This document shows positions 36,667 to 45,654 of a stretch of DNA of 64,000 nt, piece by piece; position 1 is the first letter of the stretch; the number at the start of each line of letters is the position of its first letter. A program made the position numbers and the translations under genes. The notes under the pieces are model-generated. The model ran no database searches. It saw nothing but the letters and a program-made list of their open reading frames with translations, and was not told the DNA's origin. Source of the stretch: Agrobacterium vaccinii (lineage in GTDB: Bacteria; Pseudomonadota; Alphaproteobacteria; Rhizobiales; Rhizobiaceae); assembly GCF_021310995.1 (NCBI RefSeq), contig NZ_CP054152.1, positions 114,560 through 178,559 of the forward strand, read 5' to 3'.

Positions 36667-37195
36667 TTACCGGCTCCTCAGCGAAGCATTCTGTGGACAG
36701 AGCGACAAACGAGACCCAGACAAGCGCAACTTTCCGTTCAGATCGGCTTTGTTGAGCACTATCGGCTAAAGACAACTTTAGATATATTTGTGAATTCGTC
36801 AACCATGCGATGAACACATAAGCCGAAGACTATTCGTTGCGCACGGATAATTGTATTTTCTCTGGTGACCATCGACGGGTGCTTAACCTGAAGCCTGCGC
36901 GCTAGAGGAGGCATGATTCCAGCCGCCGTTGACTCGGAGTGGACTCGAAAAGGGACAGTCCCTGCAACGGCCGATGTTGCTACCTGGCGTAAAGACATCT
37001 CGGCACTGCTGATTCTACGCAGAGCGCGCCGTTGTTTGCCGTTGACCGAAGCATACTGATGCTGATGTGACAGCAGATGTCCCTAAGAATTGAACGGCAA
37101 ATTTTGGCGTGCAAAAATCGCCGCATGTCGTCTTAAGGGGTTTATCTGTAGCACGAATCGTCCAGTCTCATCCCGAGGGAAAACGGGGTCTTTAC
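36667..37195. other. 530-bp stretch without a convincing gene
   Basis: Holds the ArsR gene promoter (left) and the upstream region of the PAS gene (right). Short open frames on the minus strand (36759-36998, 36629-36817) show no family features and no SD. Possibly remains of lost genes. Confidence 0.45.
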
Positions 37196-37606
37196 ATGGG
37201 AATATTATCGACCAAACAGAAGCTCCATCCGGTAATGGAAGGAGGCTTTTACACTTGGGACATTGTAGAAAACAGGTTTTGGGCCGATCGGCGCTACGCA
37301 GAGATTATGGGCGTTGACTATTCCAACGTCGATCGAGGTCTTCCTGCAGAGAGCTTTCTCGAAACCGTCCATCAAGATGATCGCGCTGGTGTCATCGAAC
37401 GCCTCAAAATGACAGTAATAGACAGGCATCCGTTCGAGTCTGCCTATCGCGTTAAGCGAGAAGACGCGTTTATTCTCGTTAAAGATTATGGCCAGTGCAT
37501 GAGATCGGTTGATGGTTACGCCACTCTTTTTACAGGGATAGTCTTTGAAATATTAGAGGCAATATCAAACACGTCGGCCAGCAACTCGAACCGCCTAGAT
37601 CTCTAG
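37196..37606 (+). CDS. Stand-alone PAS-domain protein
   Basis: Product of 136 residues with a single PAS_3-like fold: GGFYTWDIVENRFWADRRYAEIMG, then ESFLETVHQDDRAGVIERL and YRVKREDAFILVKDYGQCM. There is no output domain, so it would act through a partner. The start at 37196 opens the domain; the frame reaches back to 37109. The HWE kinase at 37862 has a PAS domain of the same class and lies convergent, so they may be linked. Confidence 0.7.
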   Translation: MGILSTKQKLHPVMEGGFYTWDIVENRFWADRRYAEIMGVDYSNVDRGLPAESFLETVHQDDRAGVIERLKMTVIDRHPFESAYRVKREDAFILVKDYGQCMRSVDGYATLFTGIVFEILEAISNTSASNSNRLDL

Positions 37607-37861
37607 CACTGCCGCCCGGAAGCACGTGGAAGTGCCAACAGCTTGACGGAGACCGAACCGTCGAGCCCGAAAATAGGGCGATTCCAATTTTTGATCAGTG
37701 AGGTGCAACAGCTGGTATCTATTAGACGCCGAGGAAACGGGCGACGCACGCGAAGCAATTTTGGCCGCCGTCACCTCCGTTTATCGATCTTCTCGCACTT
37801 ACATGTAGACGTGAAATATGTTCACTCTCGTCATCAGCAACCAGATGCAAACTCGCTCAGC

Positions 37862-38863
37862 TTATTTGGCGAGCTTTTCGCCACTCAGTTTTAGAACGAT
37901 AACAACCCCTTTTTCAGACCAATCGTATTCGATCGTCCCACCGAGTTGACCGGATACAATACGGTTGAGGAGTTTACTTCCGTACCCCCCTTCGCTTATC
38001 GGCGCATCCACCGCCGGTCCGCCTCGCTCTGTCCACGTCAATGTCACTTCGCCATCCTCTGTAGCACCCGACAGGTCCAAAATGCCAGTATCCTTGGACA
38101 AAGCACCATACTTCATCGAATTTGTCGCCAGTTCATGAAACACAAGTGACAAGGCTGTCGCTGCTGCTTCGTCAACTCCCATGCGCGGTACGGCAACCCG
38201 TATGCGCCCTTTGAATGCTCCCATATCCTCGTACGGCGCAAGAAGCACCGACAGGAGATCTCCCAACAGCGCGGCGTGCCCTTGCGCGCCCGGAAGTGGC
38301 CGCACTAGGTCATGTGCCCTGCCAAGAGCTGCCAGCCGCGCAGTCAACTCTTTTGCCATTTCTTTGACGGTGTTGGACGACAGTGACGTGATGTTGGTGA
38401 GGCCCATAGCGATCGCCAGAAGGTTTTTCACTCGGTGGCTCATTTCCCCGGCGAGCAATTCATTGCCCTCCTCGGCCTGTTTCCGACCAGTCACGTCGAG
38501 GAATACGCCAAACATCTGTCCATTGTGTAGAGCGGCATCATCACCCAATCCGCGCGCCGATATCCAGCGTATTTCATTGCCGACCATGATTCTGAAGTCA
38601 ATCTCATAGGGTCCGACAATTCCCCTCGTAGCCGTGAACGCGGCGCGCACACGGTCGCGATCGGCTGGATGAACATGGGCAGACAAGTCTTCGAATTTCA
38701 CTTCGCCGTTTTTCACCAGACCCCAGAGCTTGAATGCCTGCTCGTCCATGGCGAAACGATCGTTCGTAACGTTCCACGACCACAGTGCCACGCCCGCAGC
38801 ATGAATGGCGCGACGGAGGTTTTCAGGTTTCCACAATGGATGAAGAGGGTCGCTAAACGGCAT
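37862..38863 (-). CDS. HWE-family sensor histidine kinase with PAS domain
   Basis: Sensor kinase of 333 residues. An N-terminal PAS domain (about 15-128; SWNVTNDRFAMDEQAFKLWG, HVHPADRDRV) is followed by the HWE/HisKA_2 core with phospho-acceptor His143 in EMSHRVKNLLAIA and the ATP-binding N-box HELATNSMKYGALS. In alphaproteobacteria such kinases feed light, redox or general-stress pathways (PhyR/EcfG). No membrane segment is seen, so it is a cytoplasmic sensor. The start is placed at the ATG opening the PAS region; the frame runs 30 codons further upstream. No response regulator is adjacent. Confidence 0.85.
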   Translation of the reverse strand: MPFSDPLHPLWKPENLRRAIHAAGVALWSWNVTNDRFAMDEQAFKLWGLVKNGEVKFEDLSAHVHPADRDRVRAAFTATRGIVGPYEIDFRIMVGNEIRWISARGLGDDAALHNGQMFGVFLDVTGRKQAEEGNELLAGEMSHRVKNLLAIAMGLTNITSLSSNTVKEMAKELTARLAALGRAHDLVRPLPGAQGHAALLGDLLSVLLAPYEDMGAFKGRIRVAVPRMGVDEAAATALSLVFHELATNSMKYGALSKDTGILDLSGATEDGEVTLTWTERGGPAVDAPISEGGYGSKLLNRIVSGQLGGTIEYDWSEKGVVIVLKLSGEKLAK

Positions 38864-39243
38864 CGAGAGATCTCCGTGCGTAAAGGGCCTGCGTAATACG
38901 AGAAGCCTCAAAAAGCTATTACTTAAATTCTGTTCACACGTCGATAAGCACACTCGCCGGGAACTTCTGCTTCAACTTCAAGTTCGCCATCTGAAGATCG
39001 TGCGGTTTACACCTGTGCCTCCGCCCGGCTTGGTTACTCAATAAGCTGGCTTCCTGCTCACCTTCAGGTGAGGTTCAATGTCGCAGTAGGAGCTTCTTGA
39101 GCGCTTGTCGTCAACGGATCTTGCCGTCGTTATCGACGCCAAGGGTCGGATTTATGCCCTTAGCATATTTCGCTGGCGATCTTTTTTATAACGGAAATCC
39201 GTGCCCTCGGCACGGCAAACTGATCTGACAAAAGGAAAGATAG
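38864..39243. promoter_or_regulatory. Divergent region between HWE kinase and dehydrogenase, with two palindromes
   Basis: No gene seen. Two perfect 7-bp inverted repeats stand out: CTCACCT-TC-AGGTGAG at 39057-39072 and CCGTGCC-CTC-GGCACGG at 39199-39215. The second lies 28 bp before the dehydrogenase ATG, where a repressor or a leader hairpin could act. Confidence 0.4.
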
Positions 39244-40419
39244 ATGAAAGCTCTGTGCTGGCACGGCAAAGGCGATATTCGCTGCGACAACGTCCCTGAA
39301 CCACAGATAGAGGACGGTCGAGACGTTGTAATCAAGATGACGGCCTGCGCAATCTGCGGCTCGGACCTTCACCTGATGGACGTATACATTCCCTTTATGA
39401 AAAAGGGTGACATTCTCGGCCACGAATTCATGGGGGAGGTTGTCGATGTCGGGCGCGACAATAAAAAGCTGAAAGTTGGCGACCGGGTCGTCGTGCCATT
39501 CACGATCAGCTGTGGCGAATGCAATCAGTGCCTTAAGGGCAACTGGTCGGTTTGCGAACGGACAAACAGAACGGCCGATAACGCAACCAAGGCTTTCGGT
39601 TACCCCACTGCTGGTCTTTTTGGTTACTCGCATCTGACCGGTGCCTATGCCGGCGGTCAGGCCGAGTTCGTCAGAGTCCCATATGCCGACGTGTCGCCTA
39701 TCATCATTCCCAACGGCATGTCTGATGAGCAGGCCTTGTTCTTGGGAGACATCTTCCCCACGGGTTGGATGGCGGCCGCAAATTGTGAGATCGAGCCAAC
39801 CGATGTCGTTGCTGTCTGGGGGTGTGGTCCTGTCGGGCAGTTCTGCATCAAGAGCGCGTTCATGCAAGGCGCGGCTAGGGTCATTGCAATTGACAACGTT
39901 CCAGAACGCCTTGCTCTCGCGCAGTCGCTGGGTGCCGAGATCATCAACTTCGATGAGATCGATGAGACGATCCTTGAGCATATCAAGGACATGACCGATG
40001 GTTACGGCGCGGATAAATGCATCGATGCCGTTGGTTCTGAATCCCATGCAACCGCGTCGTTCGATGCGATCGTCGACAAGGTAAAGGCAGCCACACTTTT
40101 GGGCACAGATCGCCCGCATGCGCTGCGGTCCGCCATCATGGCCTGCAGACCCGGCGGTATCGTTTCAGTCCCAGGCGTCTATGGTGGGTTCTGGGATAAA
40201 ATTCCCTTTGGCGCCGCTATGAACAAGGGGCTAACGATCCGCACAGGTCAGACCCATGTCAACAGATACTCGCGCGACTTGCTGCGCCGTATTGAAGAGG
40301 GTGAGATCGATCCGTCGTTCCTCATCACGCACAGAGCGAAACTGGAAGACGGACCGGGCCTCTACGAGACGTTTCGCGACAAAAAGGATAATTGCATCAA
40401 GGTCGTACTGACGGTCTGA
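39244..40419 (+). CDS. Zinc-dependent alcohol/formaldehyde dehydrogenase family
   Basis: Zinc MDR dehydrogenase of 391 residues, closest in pattern to the threonine/glutathione-independent formaldehyde dehydrogenase group. Catalytic zinc ligands: Cys38 in CAICGSDLH and His60-Glu61 in GHEFMG. Structural zinc lobe [16 protein letters not shown]. Rossmann motif [15 protein letters not shown] near 193 followed by [12 protein letters not shown], an acidic end that favours NAD. AAAGGAAAG precedes the ATG. It stands alone and is divergent from the sensor kinase. Confidence 0.9.
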   Translation: MKALCWHGKGDIRCDNVPEPQIEDGRDVVIKMTACAICGSDLHLMDVYIPFMKKGDILGHEFMGEVVDVGRDNKKLKVGDRVVVPFTISCGECNQCLKGNWSVCERTNRTADNATKAFGYPTAGLFGYSHLTGAYAGGQAEFVRVPYADVSPIIIPNGMSDEQALFLGDIFPTGWMAAANCEIEPTDVVAVWGCGPVGQFCIKSAFMQGAARVIAIDNVPERLALAQSLGAEIINFDEIDETILEHIKDMTDGYGADKCIDAVGSESHATASFDAIVDKVKAATLLGTDRPHALRSAIMACRPGGIVSVPGVYGGFWDKIPFGAAMNKGLTIRTGQTHVNRYSRDLLRRIEEGEIDPSFLITHRAKLEDGPGLYETFRDKKDNCIKVVLTV

Positions 40420-40667
40420 AAGGTTTGGCGTCTACCTTGGCCAGGTCGCATCGTAGCGGCGCGGTCTCCGATGCTCTCCATCCAACCAAACTCTAATTTT
40501 GGTGGCTGTCATATACGAGATTTTCTGATGCGGACGCTTGAAATCGACGACCTCATGCGGGGGATGAACAGACCTGAATGATATCTGCTTTTCGCCTGCA
40601 ATAGACTGTATTATTCGCCACCTTTATCCTTTCCGGGGGAAATAACGCGCAAATTCTGAGATGACGG

Positions 40668-40692
40668 GGAACTACGCACTGTCCATTTTGTT
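40668..40692 (+). promoter_or_regulatory. EcfG-type (general stress) promoter
   Basis: GGAAC at 40668-40672, then 17 bases, then GTT at 40690-40692. This closely fits the alphaproteobacterial EcfG/SigT consensus GGAAC-N16/17-cGTT. It is 35 bp before the ATG of a small hydrophilic protein gene. Most of 40420-40667 shows nothing else. Confidence 0.6.
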
Positions 40693-40727
40693 TGCAAAAA
40701 TAGAAACCGCCGACAAGAAAGATTCAA

Positions 40728-40934
40728 ATGTCTGGACCGAAAGACGATGAACCATCCCTGAATAAGATTCACAAGGATGCGGAAGGACAATACGCACAAG
40801 GCTTGAAGCACAGTGATAATAACGGCGTTGCCAGCGCAAAGCCGACGGTCATTACTGGTTCTGAGGACGCGACTGTAAATAAGAATCCGCCCGGTTCAAA
40901 GTCCCTGGAAAAAAAATTGGGATTTGAATTATGA
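40728..40934 (+). CDS. Small hydrophilic protein, probable stress-induced
   Basis: Product of 68 residues, highly polar, rich in Lys, Asp, Asn, Ser and Gly, no cysteine and little hydrophobic content (PKDDEPSLNKIHKDAEGQY...). It looks intrinsically disordered. The EcfG-like promoter just upstream makes it a likely member of the general stress regulon. AAGAAAG is a fair SD. No family recognised. Confidence 0.6.
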   Translation: MSGPKDDEPSLNKIHKDAEGQYAQGLKHSDNNGVASAKPTVITGSEDATVNKNPPGSKSLEKKLGFEL

Positions 40935-41183
40935 CGTGCGGGAAACAAACGAAGGCGACTTTCGCGGCTGATAGCAATTTCGCGCATGATCGACATCCCG
41001 TATAAGATCGGTTAGTTGCACCTTTCAACCATTAACTCGGTGTGGCTTCAATCCTTTCGGCATTTGGTCTTCGCAGGTCGGCGAGTTCGGCAGCAATGCG
41101 CCTACAGCGCTCATGTCACGCTGGATTTTATGCTGAAAGTACAAGTTCACCAATATGAGGTGGCGCCAAAGAGCTCGAGATGC

Positions 41184-41216
41184 TTGACAATAGTCATATA
41201 TCCAATAATCTGGATA
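41184..41216 (+). promoter_or_regulatory. ars operon promoter with overlapping ArsR operator
   Basis: TTGACA at 41184-41189 and TAATCT at 41206-41211 with 16-bp spacing. The inverted repeat TATCCA-ATAATC-TGGATA (41199-41216) covers the -10 box. The arsR ATG is at 41218, so transcription should start at or next to the start codon and no SD can be seen: the first gene may be read from a leaderless mRNA. ArsR bound here would block RNA polymerase until arsenite binds. Confidence 0.6.
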
Positions 41217-41217
41217 C

Positions 41218-41577
41218 ATGGAATCAAATAATGCTATTGCGGCGTTTGCCGCCCTTGCCCAATCCACCCGTCTGGACACCTTCCGACTGCTGGTCCGTCA
41301 CGAACCGGAGGGCGTGCCCGCCGGTGAACTCGCCCGCCTGCTCGAGGTGCCACAGAACACCATGTCAGCCCACCTTGCGATCCTGTCGCGCGCCGGTCTG
41401 ATTAGAGGCGAGCGCCACAGCCGCTCGATCATCTACCGCGCCGAGATCGATGCGTTGCGCGACCTGACCCTGTACCTTGTCAAGGACTGCTGCGGCGGCA
41501 GCGCCGAACTCTGTGTGCCCCTGATCACCGCTCTCACCCCCTGCTGCGACCCGTCCACTTCGGAGAACCTGCGATGA
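41218..41577 (+). CDS. arsR: ArsR arsenic-responsive repressor
   Basis: Winged-helix repressor of 119 residues heading the ars operon: AFAALAQSTRLDTFRLLVRH, ELARLLEVPQNTMSAHLAILSRAGLI, RHSRSIIYRAEI. The usual ELCVC metal site in the recognition helix is absent; instead a vicinal pair CC in VKDCCGG and a further CC near the C-terminus (TPCCD) can bind As(III), the arrangement known for the alphaproteobacterial/Agrobacterium-type ArsR proteins. It overlaps arsC by four bases. Confidence 0.9.
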   Translation: MESNNAIAAFAALAQSTRLDTFRLLVRHEPEGVPAGELARLLEVPQNTMSAHLAILSRAGLIRGERHSRSIIYRAEIDALRDLTLYLVKDCCGGSAELCVPLITALTPCCDPSTSENLR

Positions 41578-42104
41578 TCAGCGACCGCGTCTTTAGTGTC
41601 CTGTTCCTATGCACCGGCAATTCCGCCCGCTCGATCCTTGCCGAGTCCATCCTCAACGGCGAAGGAAAGGGGCGCTTCAAGGCCTATTCGGCAGGTCGCC
41701 GACCCAAGGGGCAAGTGCACCCGCTGGCCCTCGATACGCTGCGCGCCCTCGGTTACGAGTCCACCGGCTTTCGCTCAAAGACCTGGGATGAGTTCGCCGA
41801 ACCCGGTGCCCCGCAAATGGATTTCATTTTCACGGTCTGCGACAACGCCGCTGGCGAAGCCTGCCCTGTGTGGCTTGGCCACCCGATGACCGCTCACTGG
41901 GGTGTCGAGGACCCGGCCGCCGTTGAAGGCACAGAGATCGAGAAGGACCGAGCATTCTCCAAGGCCGCGCGCTTCCTCGAAAACCGGATCTCCGCGTTTC
42001 TCAGTCTGCCACTGACGTCGATCGACAAGCTGGCGCTGGAAACCCGCCTTCGCGAGATAGGCGCGCTTGAAGGCGGCACCCGCCCGCAGGGGCAGGTCGC
42101 CTGA
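41574..42104 (+). CDS. arsC: Arsenate reductase, low-molecular-weight phosphatase type
   Basis: Reduces arsenate to arsenite in the cytoplasm, so that it can be pumped out. The 176-residue product starts with the P-loop FLCTGNSARS (Cys13, Arg19), as in LMW tyrosine-phosphatase-like ArsC, and has a second cysteine region FTVCDNAAGEACPVW that can form the relay disulfide regenerated by thioredoxin or glutaredoxin. It overlaps arsR and touches acr3 (one shared base). A second, unrelated ArsC follows acr3. Confidence 0.92.
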   Translation: MISDRVFSVLFLCTGNSARSILAESILNGEGKGRFKAYSAGRRPKGQVHPLALDTLRALGYESTGFRSKTWDEFAEPGAPQMDFIFTVCDNAAGEACPVWLGHPMTAHWGVEDPAAVEGTEIEKDRAFSKAARFLENRISAFLSLPLTSIDKLALETRLREIGALEGGTRPQGQVA

Positions 42105-43144
42105 TGTCCACGTTCGAGCGTTACCTAACCGTCTGGGTCGCCCTGTGCATCGTTGTCGGAATTGGGCTCGGGCACCTGATGCCGGACGTGTTCCAAGCCA
42201 TCGGTGCGGTGGAAGTCGCCAAGGTCAACCTGCCGGTCGCCGTGCTGATCTGGCTGATGATCACCCCCATGCTGCTGAAGATCGATTTTACTTCTCTTGC
42301 CCAGGTTGGTCGTCACTGGCGTGGTATCGGCGTTACCCTGTTCATCAACTGGGCGGTCAAGCCATTCTCGATGGCGCTGCTTGGCTGGCTGTTCATCGGC
42401 TGGCTGTTCCGACCGTATCTGCCGGAAACCCAGATCGACAGCTATATCGCAGGCCTGATCATTCTTGCGGCGGCACCCTGCACGGCCATGGTGTTCGTCT
42501 GGTCCAACCTGACCAAGGGCGAACCGCACTTCACGCTGAGCCAGGTGGCGCTCAACGACGCGATCATGGTGGTGGCGTTTGCGCCAATCGTAGCCCTCCT
42601 GTTGGGACTTTCCGCCATCACCGTGCCGTGGGATACGCTCATTCTTTCGGTCGTGCTCTATATCTTCCTGCCCGTGATCGTGGCGCAGGTTTTGCGCGGG
42701 AGCACGGATGTCGACCGCATGGCCGGTCGCCTGCAGCCGGTCTCGCTGGTGGCGCTGCTCACCACCCTCGTGCTGCTGTTCGGCTTCCAGGGTGAGCAGA
42801 TCATTGCGCAACCGATGGTCATCGCGCTCCTTGCCGTGCCGATCCTCATCCAGGTCTATTTCAACTCAGGCCTCGCCTATGTGCTGAACCGCGTCAGCGG
42901 CGAGGAGCATTGCGTGGCCGGTCCCTCCGCCCTGATTGGTGCCTCGAACTTCTTCGAGCTGGCTGTGGCCGCCGCCATCAGCCTGTTCGGGTTCACCTCC
43001 GGTGCAGCGCTCGCCACTGTCGTCGGCGTCCTCGTCGAGGTGCCGGTGATGCTGTCCGTGGTCTGGATCGTCAACCGCAGCAAGAACTGGTACGAGCGCG
43101 GCGCTGCCGTCCGGACCAATGCCGCCACCATCAAAAAGGCCTGA
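42104..43144 (+). CDS. acr3: Arsenite efflux permease, ACR3 family
   Basis: Inner-membrane arsenite pump of 346 residues with about ten hydrophobic segments. The conserved cysteine is Cys126 in AAAPCTAMVFVWSNL and the conserved late Glu lies in LVEVPVMLSVVW, both known to be needed in ACR3. It is the third gene of the ars operon, starting on the last base of arsC. Often annotated arsB by position. Confidence 0.95.
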   Translation: MSTFERYLTVWVALCIVVGIGLGHLMPDVFQAIGAVEVAKVNLPVAVLIWLMITPMLLKIDFTSLAQVGRHWRGIGVTLFINWAVKPFSMALLGWLFIGWLFRPYLPETQIDSYIAGLIILAAAPCTAMVFVWSNLTKGEPHFTLSQVALNDAIMVVAFAPIVALLLGLSAITVPWDTLILSVVLYIFLPVIVAQVLRGSTDVDRMAGRLQPVSLVALLTTLVLLFGFQGEQIIAQPMVIALLAVPILIQVYFNSGLAYVLNRVSGEEHCVAGPSALIGASNFFELAVAAAISLFGFTSGAALATVVGVLVEVPVMLSVVWIVNRSKNWYERGAAVRTNAATIKKA

Positions 43145-43148
43145 GATC

Positions 43149-43571
43149 ATGGACGTCACCATCTATCACAACCCCGCTTGCGGCACGTCGCGCAACACCT
43201 TGGAGCTGATCCGTAATGCCGGCATCGAGCCAACCGTTGTCGAGTACCTGACCTCCCCGCCGAGCCGTAATCAGCTTCAAACGATGATTTCCGGCGCAGG
43301 CCTCGCGTTGCGGGAAGCCATCCGCGAGAAAGGCACGCCCTATGCCGAACTTGGTCTCGACAACCCGGACCTCTCCGACGATCAGTTGCTCGAAGCCATG
43401 CTGAAAGACCCCATCCTGATCAACCGCCCGTTCGTGGTGACACCACTTGGAACGCGGCTGTCACGCCCGTCCGAAGTCGTACTCGACATCCTGCCGGAGA
43501 CGCACAAGGGTGCGTTTACCAAGGAAGACGGCGAGCAGGTTCTCGATGGGGAGGGCAAGCGCATTGGCTGA
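43149..43571 (+). CDS. arsC: Arsenate reductase, glutaredoxin-dependent type
   Basis: Second arsenate reductase, 140 residues, of the E. coli R773-type ArsC/Spx fold: catalytic Cys11 in [15 protein letters not shown], and the arginine region ILINRPFVV. It uses glutathione and glutaredoxin, unlike the phosphatase-type ArsC two genes upstream. The ATG at 43149 lies four bases after the acr3 stop; the longer frame from 43119 runs inside acr3. Having both types in one operon is common in rhizobia. Confidence 0.93.
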   Translation: MDVTIYHNPACGTSRNTLELIRNAGIEPTVVEYLTSPPSRNQLQTMISGAGLALREAIREKGTPYAELGLDNPDLSDDQLLEAMLKDPILINRPFVVTPLGTRLSRPSEVVLDILPETHKGAFTKEDGEQVLDGEGKRIG

Positions 43572-44271
43572 TCTGTCTGCTCTCGACTGCGACCACCTGC
43601 GCCAGCCGGACCTCGACGCGCTGCGGCCGGCATTTTCGACCCACAAGCCGCGCATCCTGATCCTTTACGGCTCGCTGCGCACGGTATCGTACAGTCGCTT
43701 GCTCGCGTTCGAGACGGGCAGGTTGCTGGAAGAACTTGGCTGCGAGGTGCGGATCTTCGATCCCACAGATCTGCCGCTGCCCGATGCCGCACCGGTCACC
43801 CATCCCAAAGTCCAAGAACTGCGCGACCTCACCCAGTGGTCGGAAGGCCATGTCTGGATATCGCCGGAGCGTCACGGCGCGATGACCGGAATCATGAAGG
43901 CGCAGATCGATTGGATTCCACTGGCGGTCGGCTCGATCCGCCCAACGCAGGGCAAGACCCTCGCGGTGATGCAGGTGTCCGGCGGCTCCCAGTCATTCAA
44001 CACGGTGAACCACCTGCGCGTACTTGGCCGCTGGATGCGAATGATCACCATCCCCAACCAGTCCTCGGTTGCCAAGGCCTTTCAGGAGTTTGACGCGGAC
44101 GGCCGAATGAAGCCGTCATCCTATTACGACCGGGTCGTCGACGTTTGCGAGGAGCTGGTAAAGTTCACGCTGCTGACGCGGGACGCATCTAGCTACCTGA
44201 CCGATCGCTACAGCGAGCGGAAGGAAGACGCTGAGAAGCTGGAGCAGCGCGTGAGCCTCAAGTCCATATGA
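43564..44271 (+). CDS. arsH: ArsH organoarsenical/flavin oxidoreductase
   Basis: NADPH-dependent FMN oxidoreductase of 235 residues: flavodoxin-fold motif [16 protein letters not shown], the [19 protein letters not shown] segment and [16 protein letters not shown] are ArsH hallmarks. It oxidises trivalent organoarsenicals and reduces quinones. No ATG is available near the family start; a TTG at 43564, overlapping the arsC stop, gives the right N-terminus. The stop overlaps a short frame at 44268. Confidence 0.92.
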   Translation: MADLSALDCDHLRQPDLDALRPAFSTHKPRILILYGSLRTVSYSRLLAFETGRLLEELGCEVRIFDPTDLPLPDAAPVTHPKVQELRDLTQWSEGHVWISPERHGAMTGIMKAQIDWIPLAVGSIRPTQGKTLAVMQVSGGSQSFNTVNHLRVLGRWMRMITIPNQSSVAKAFQEFDADGRMKPSSYYDRVVDVCEELVKFTLLTRDASSYLTDRYSERKEDAEKLEQRVSLKSI

Positions 44272-44342
44272 TCGCAAGACTTCCAATCGCGGCCATCCTG
44301 GCACTCGGTGTCACCCAGATCATCTGGTTACGCACCCTCTAA
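44268..44342 (+). pseudogene. Truncated MFS transporter start (ArsK-like) after arsH
   Basis: A 24-codon frame starting in the ATGA overlap with arsH. Its product begins like the MFS transporters often found last in ars operons (LPIAAILALGVTQII) and then runs into WLRTL and a stop. The overlap is what one expects of a coupled operon gene, so the sixth ars gene was probably deleted after its first 20 codons. Too short to be a pump. Confidence 0.5.
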
Positions 44343-44374
44343 GAAGCGCCTCTAATGTGGTATCACTGAGAGCA

Positions 44375-44391
44375 ATCTGGTGCCCCCAGAT
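44375..44391. terminator. Weak hairpin between convergent ars and BASS genes
   Basis: ATCTGG-N5-CCAGAT, 6-bp stem, in the 68-bp gap between the end of the ars operon and the convergent transporter gene, followed by GTTTAT. Modest stem strength. Confidence 0.4.
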
Positions 44392-44409
44392 GTTTATAGA
44401 TAACATGGG

Positions 44410-45369
44410 TTAGGCTCGATTGATTGAGTCAGCGCCAGTGTTCTGATCGCTTCGTCTCGAAAACCAGTTTGCCAGGAGCGCGCCAGAAATGTTGTGCCAC
44501 ACGCTGAATATGGCGCTTGGAACCGCCGCAAGGGGCGAGAAATATGCAGTTGCGAGCGCCGCACCCAGACCGGAATTCTGCATTCCAACTTCGATGGCAA
44601 TTGCCTTGCGCTTTGCAAGCGAAAGGCCCGTCGCCTTTGCCGCGAAATAGCCGAGCAGGTAGCCCAGACCATTGTGGAGGACGACAACAGCAAAGATCAT
44701 CAGGCCGGACTGGGCGATGGCGCCTTTTGATGCACCAACGACTGCCGAAACGATGAGCACAATGCCGACGACGCTGACCAGCGGCAGCGCGGGAACCGCG
44801 GCCTTGACGACGCCAGGGAGCAGCTTCTGCAACGCAGCACCCAGAGCCAGCGGCACGAGTACGACCTTGACGATGCTGAGGAACATTGCCCAGCCATCGA
44901 CCGGCAGAAATTGGCTGGCAAACATCCACACCAGGAACGGCGTTACCAGCGGTGCTGCAAGTGTCGTCACCGAGGTGCAGGCCACCGAAAGTGCAACATC
45001 GCCCTTCGACAGATACGTCATGACATTGGAAGAGGTGCCGCCCGGGCAGCAACCGACCAGAATGACGCCAGCCGCGACCTCTGGAGGCATTGGAATAATC
45101 CGTGTCAGCAACACGGCCAGTAACGGCATGATGAGGAACTGACCAAGCACGCCGATGGTGACATCGAACGGACGCTTCACAACTTTGCGGAAATCATCCA
45201 CGGACAGGGTGAGACCCATTCCGAACATGATGATCGACAGGAGCGTTACGATCCACGGTGCGATCTGCTTGAAGGTGTCAGGGAAAAAGAAACCGAGGAC
45301 CGCAAAGAGAATGACCCAGGCGGCAAATGTCTTGCCGACAAACGTAGAGATGGTTCCTAGTGTTTTCAT
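44410..45369 (-). CDS. Bile acid:sodium symporter (BASS) family transporter
   Basis: Membrane transporter of 319 residues with nine to ten hydrophobic segments and BASS hallmarks GMGLTLSVDDFRKV near 50, GCCPGGTSSNVMTYLSKGDVALSV near 105, and EVGMQNSGLGAALATAYF near 268. Substrates in the family include bile acids, pantoate, pyruvate and sulfur-containing acids. The ATG at 45369 follows a purine-rich SD (GGAGTGAGG). It is convergent to the ars operon; relation to arsenic is not supported. Confidence 0.9.
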   Translation of the reverse strand: MKTLGTISTFVGKTFAAWVILFAVLGFFFPDTFKQIAPWIVTLLSIIMFGMGLTLSVDDFRKVVKRPFDVTIGVLGQFLIMPLLAVLLTRIIPMPPEVAAGVILVGCCPGGTSSNVMTYLSKGDVALSVACTSVTTLAAPLVTPFLVWMFASQFLPVDGWAMFLSIVKVVLVPLALGAALQKLLPGVVKAAVPALPLVSVVGIVLIVSAVVGASKGAIAQSGLMIFAVVVLHNGLGYLLGYFAAKATGLSLAKRKAIAIEVGMQNSGLGAALATAYFSPLAAVPSAIFSVWHNISGALLANWFSRRSDQNTGADSINRA

Positions 45370-45654
45370 ATCCTCACTCCCTAATTCCAGAATTGTCGCG
45401 AGGTCTAAATGGCAGGGTCGAGGTGTCAAGGTCATGCACAGCCTTCTAAGGTCTTACGGTAAGTCAGCAGTGCCTAAAACACAGAAATTTGCGCACTCCT
45501 CGGCAAATTTCATGATCGCGGAACACCGATTTTTATAGAAAAGACAGACCGCCTCCCCTAAGTTGAAGGTCTTGGCGCGTGCTGCGTGCGCCACGGGTTC
45601 CTTCCCGAAATTGACGGAGACTTCGATCAACCTCTCACAAGGGAGCGAGAACCC

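Noticed and set aside
42125..42811. 228-codon minus-strand frame inside acr3
   Set aside because: Antisense to a well-supported transporter; low-complexity His/Gln/Arg composition typical of a shadow frame.
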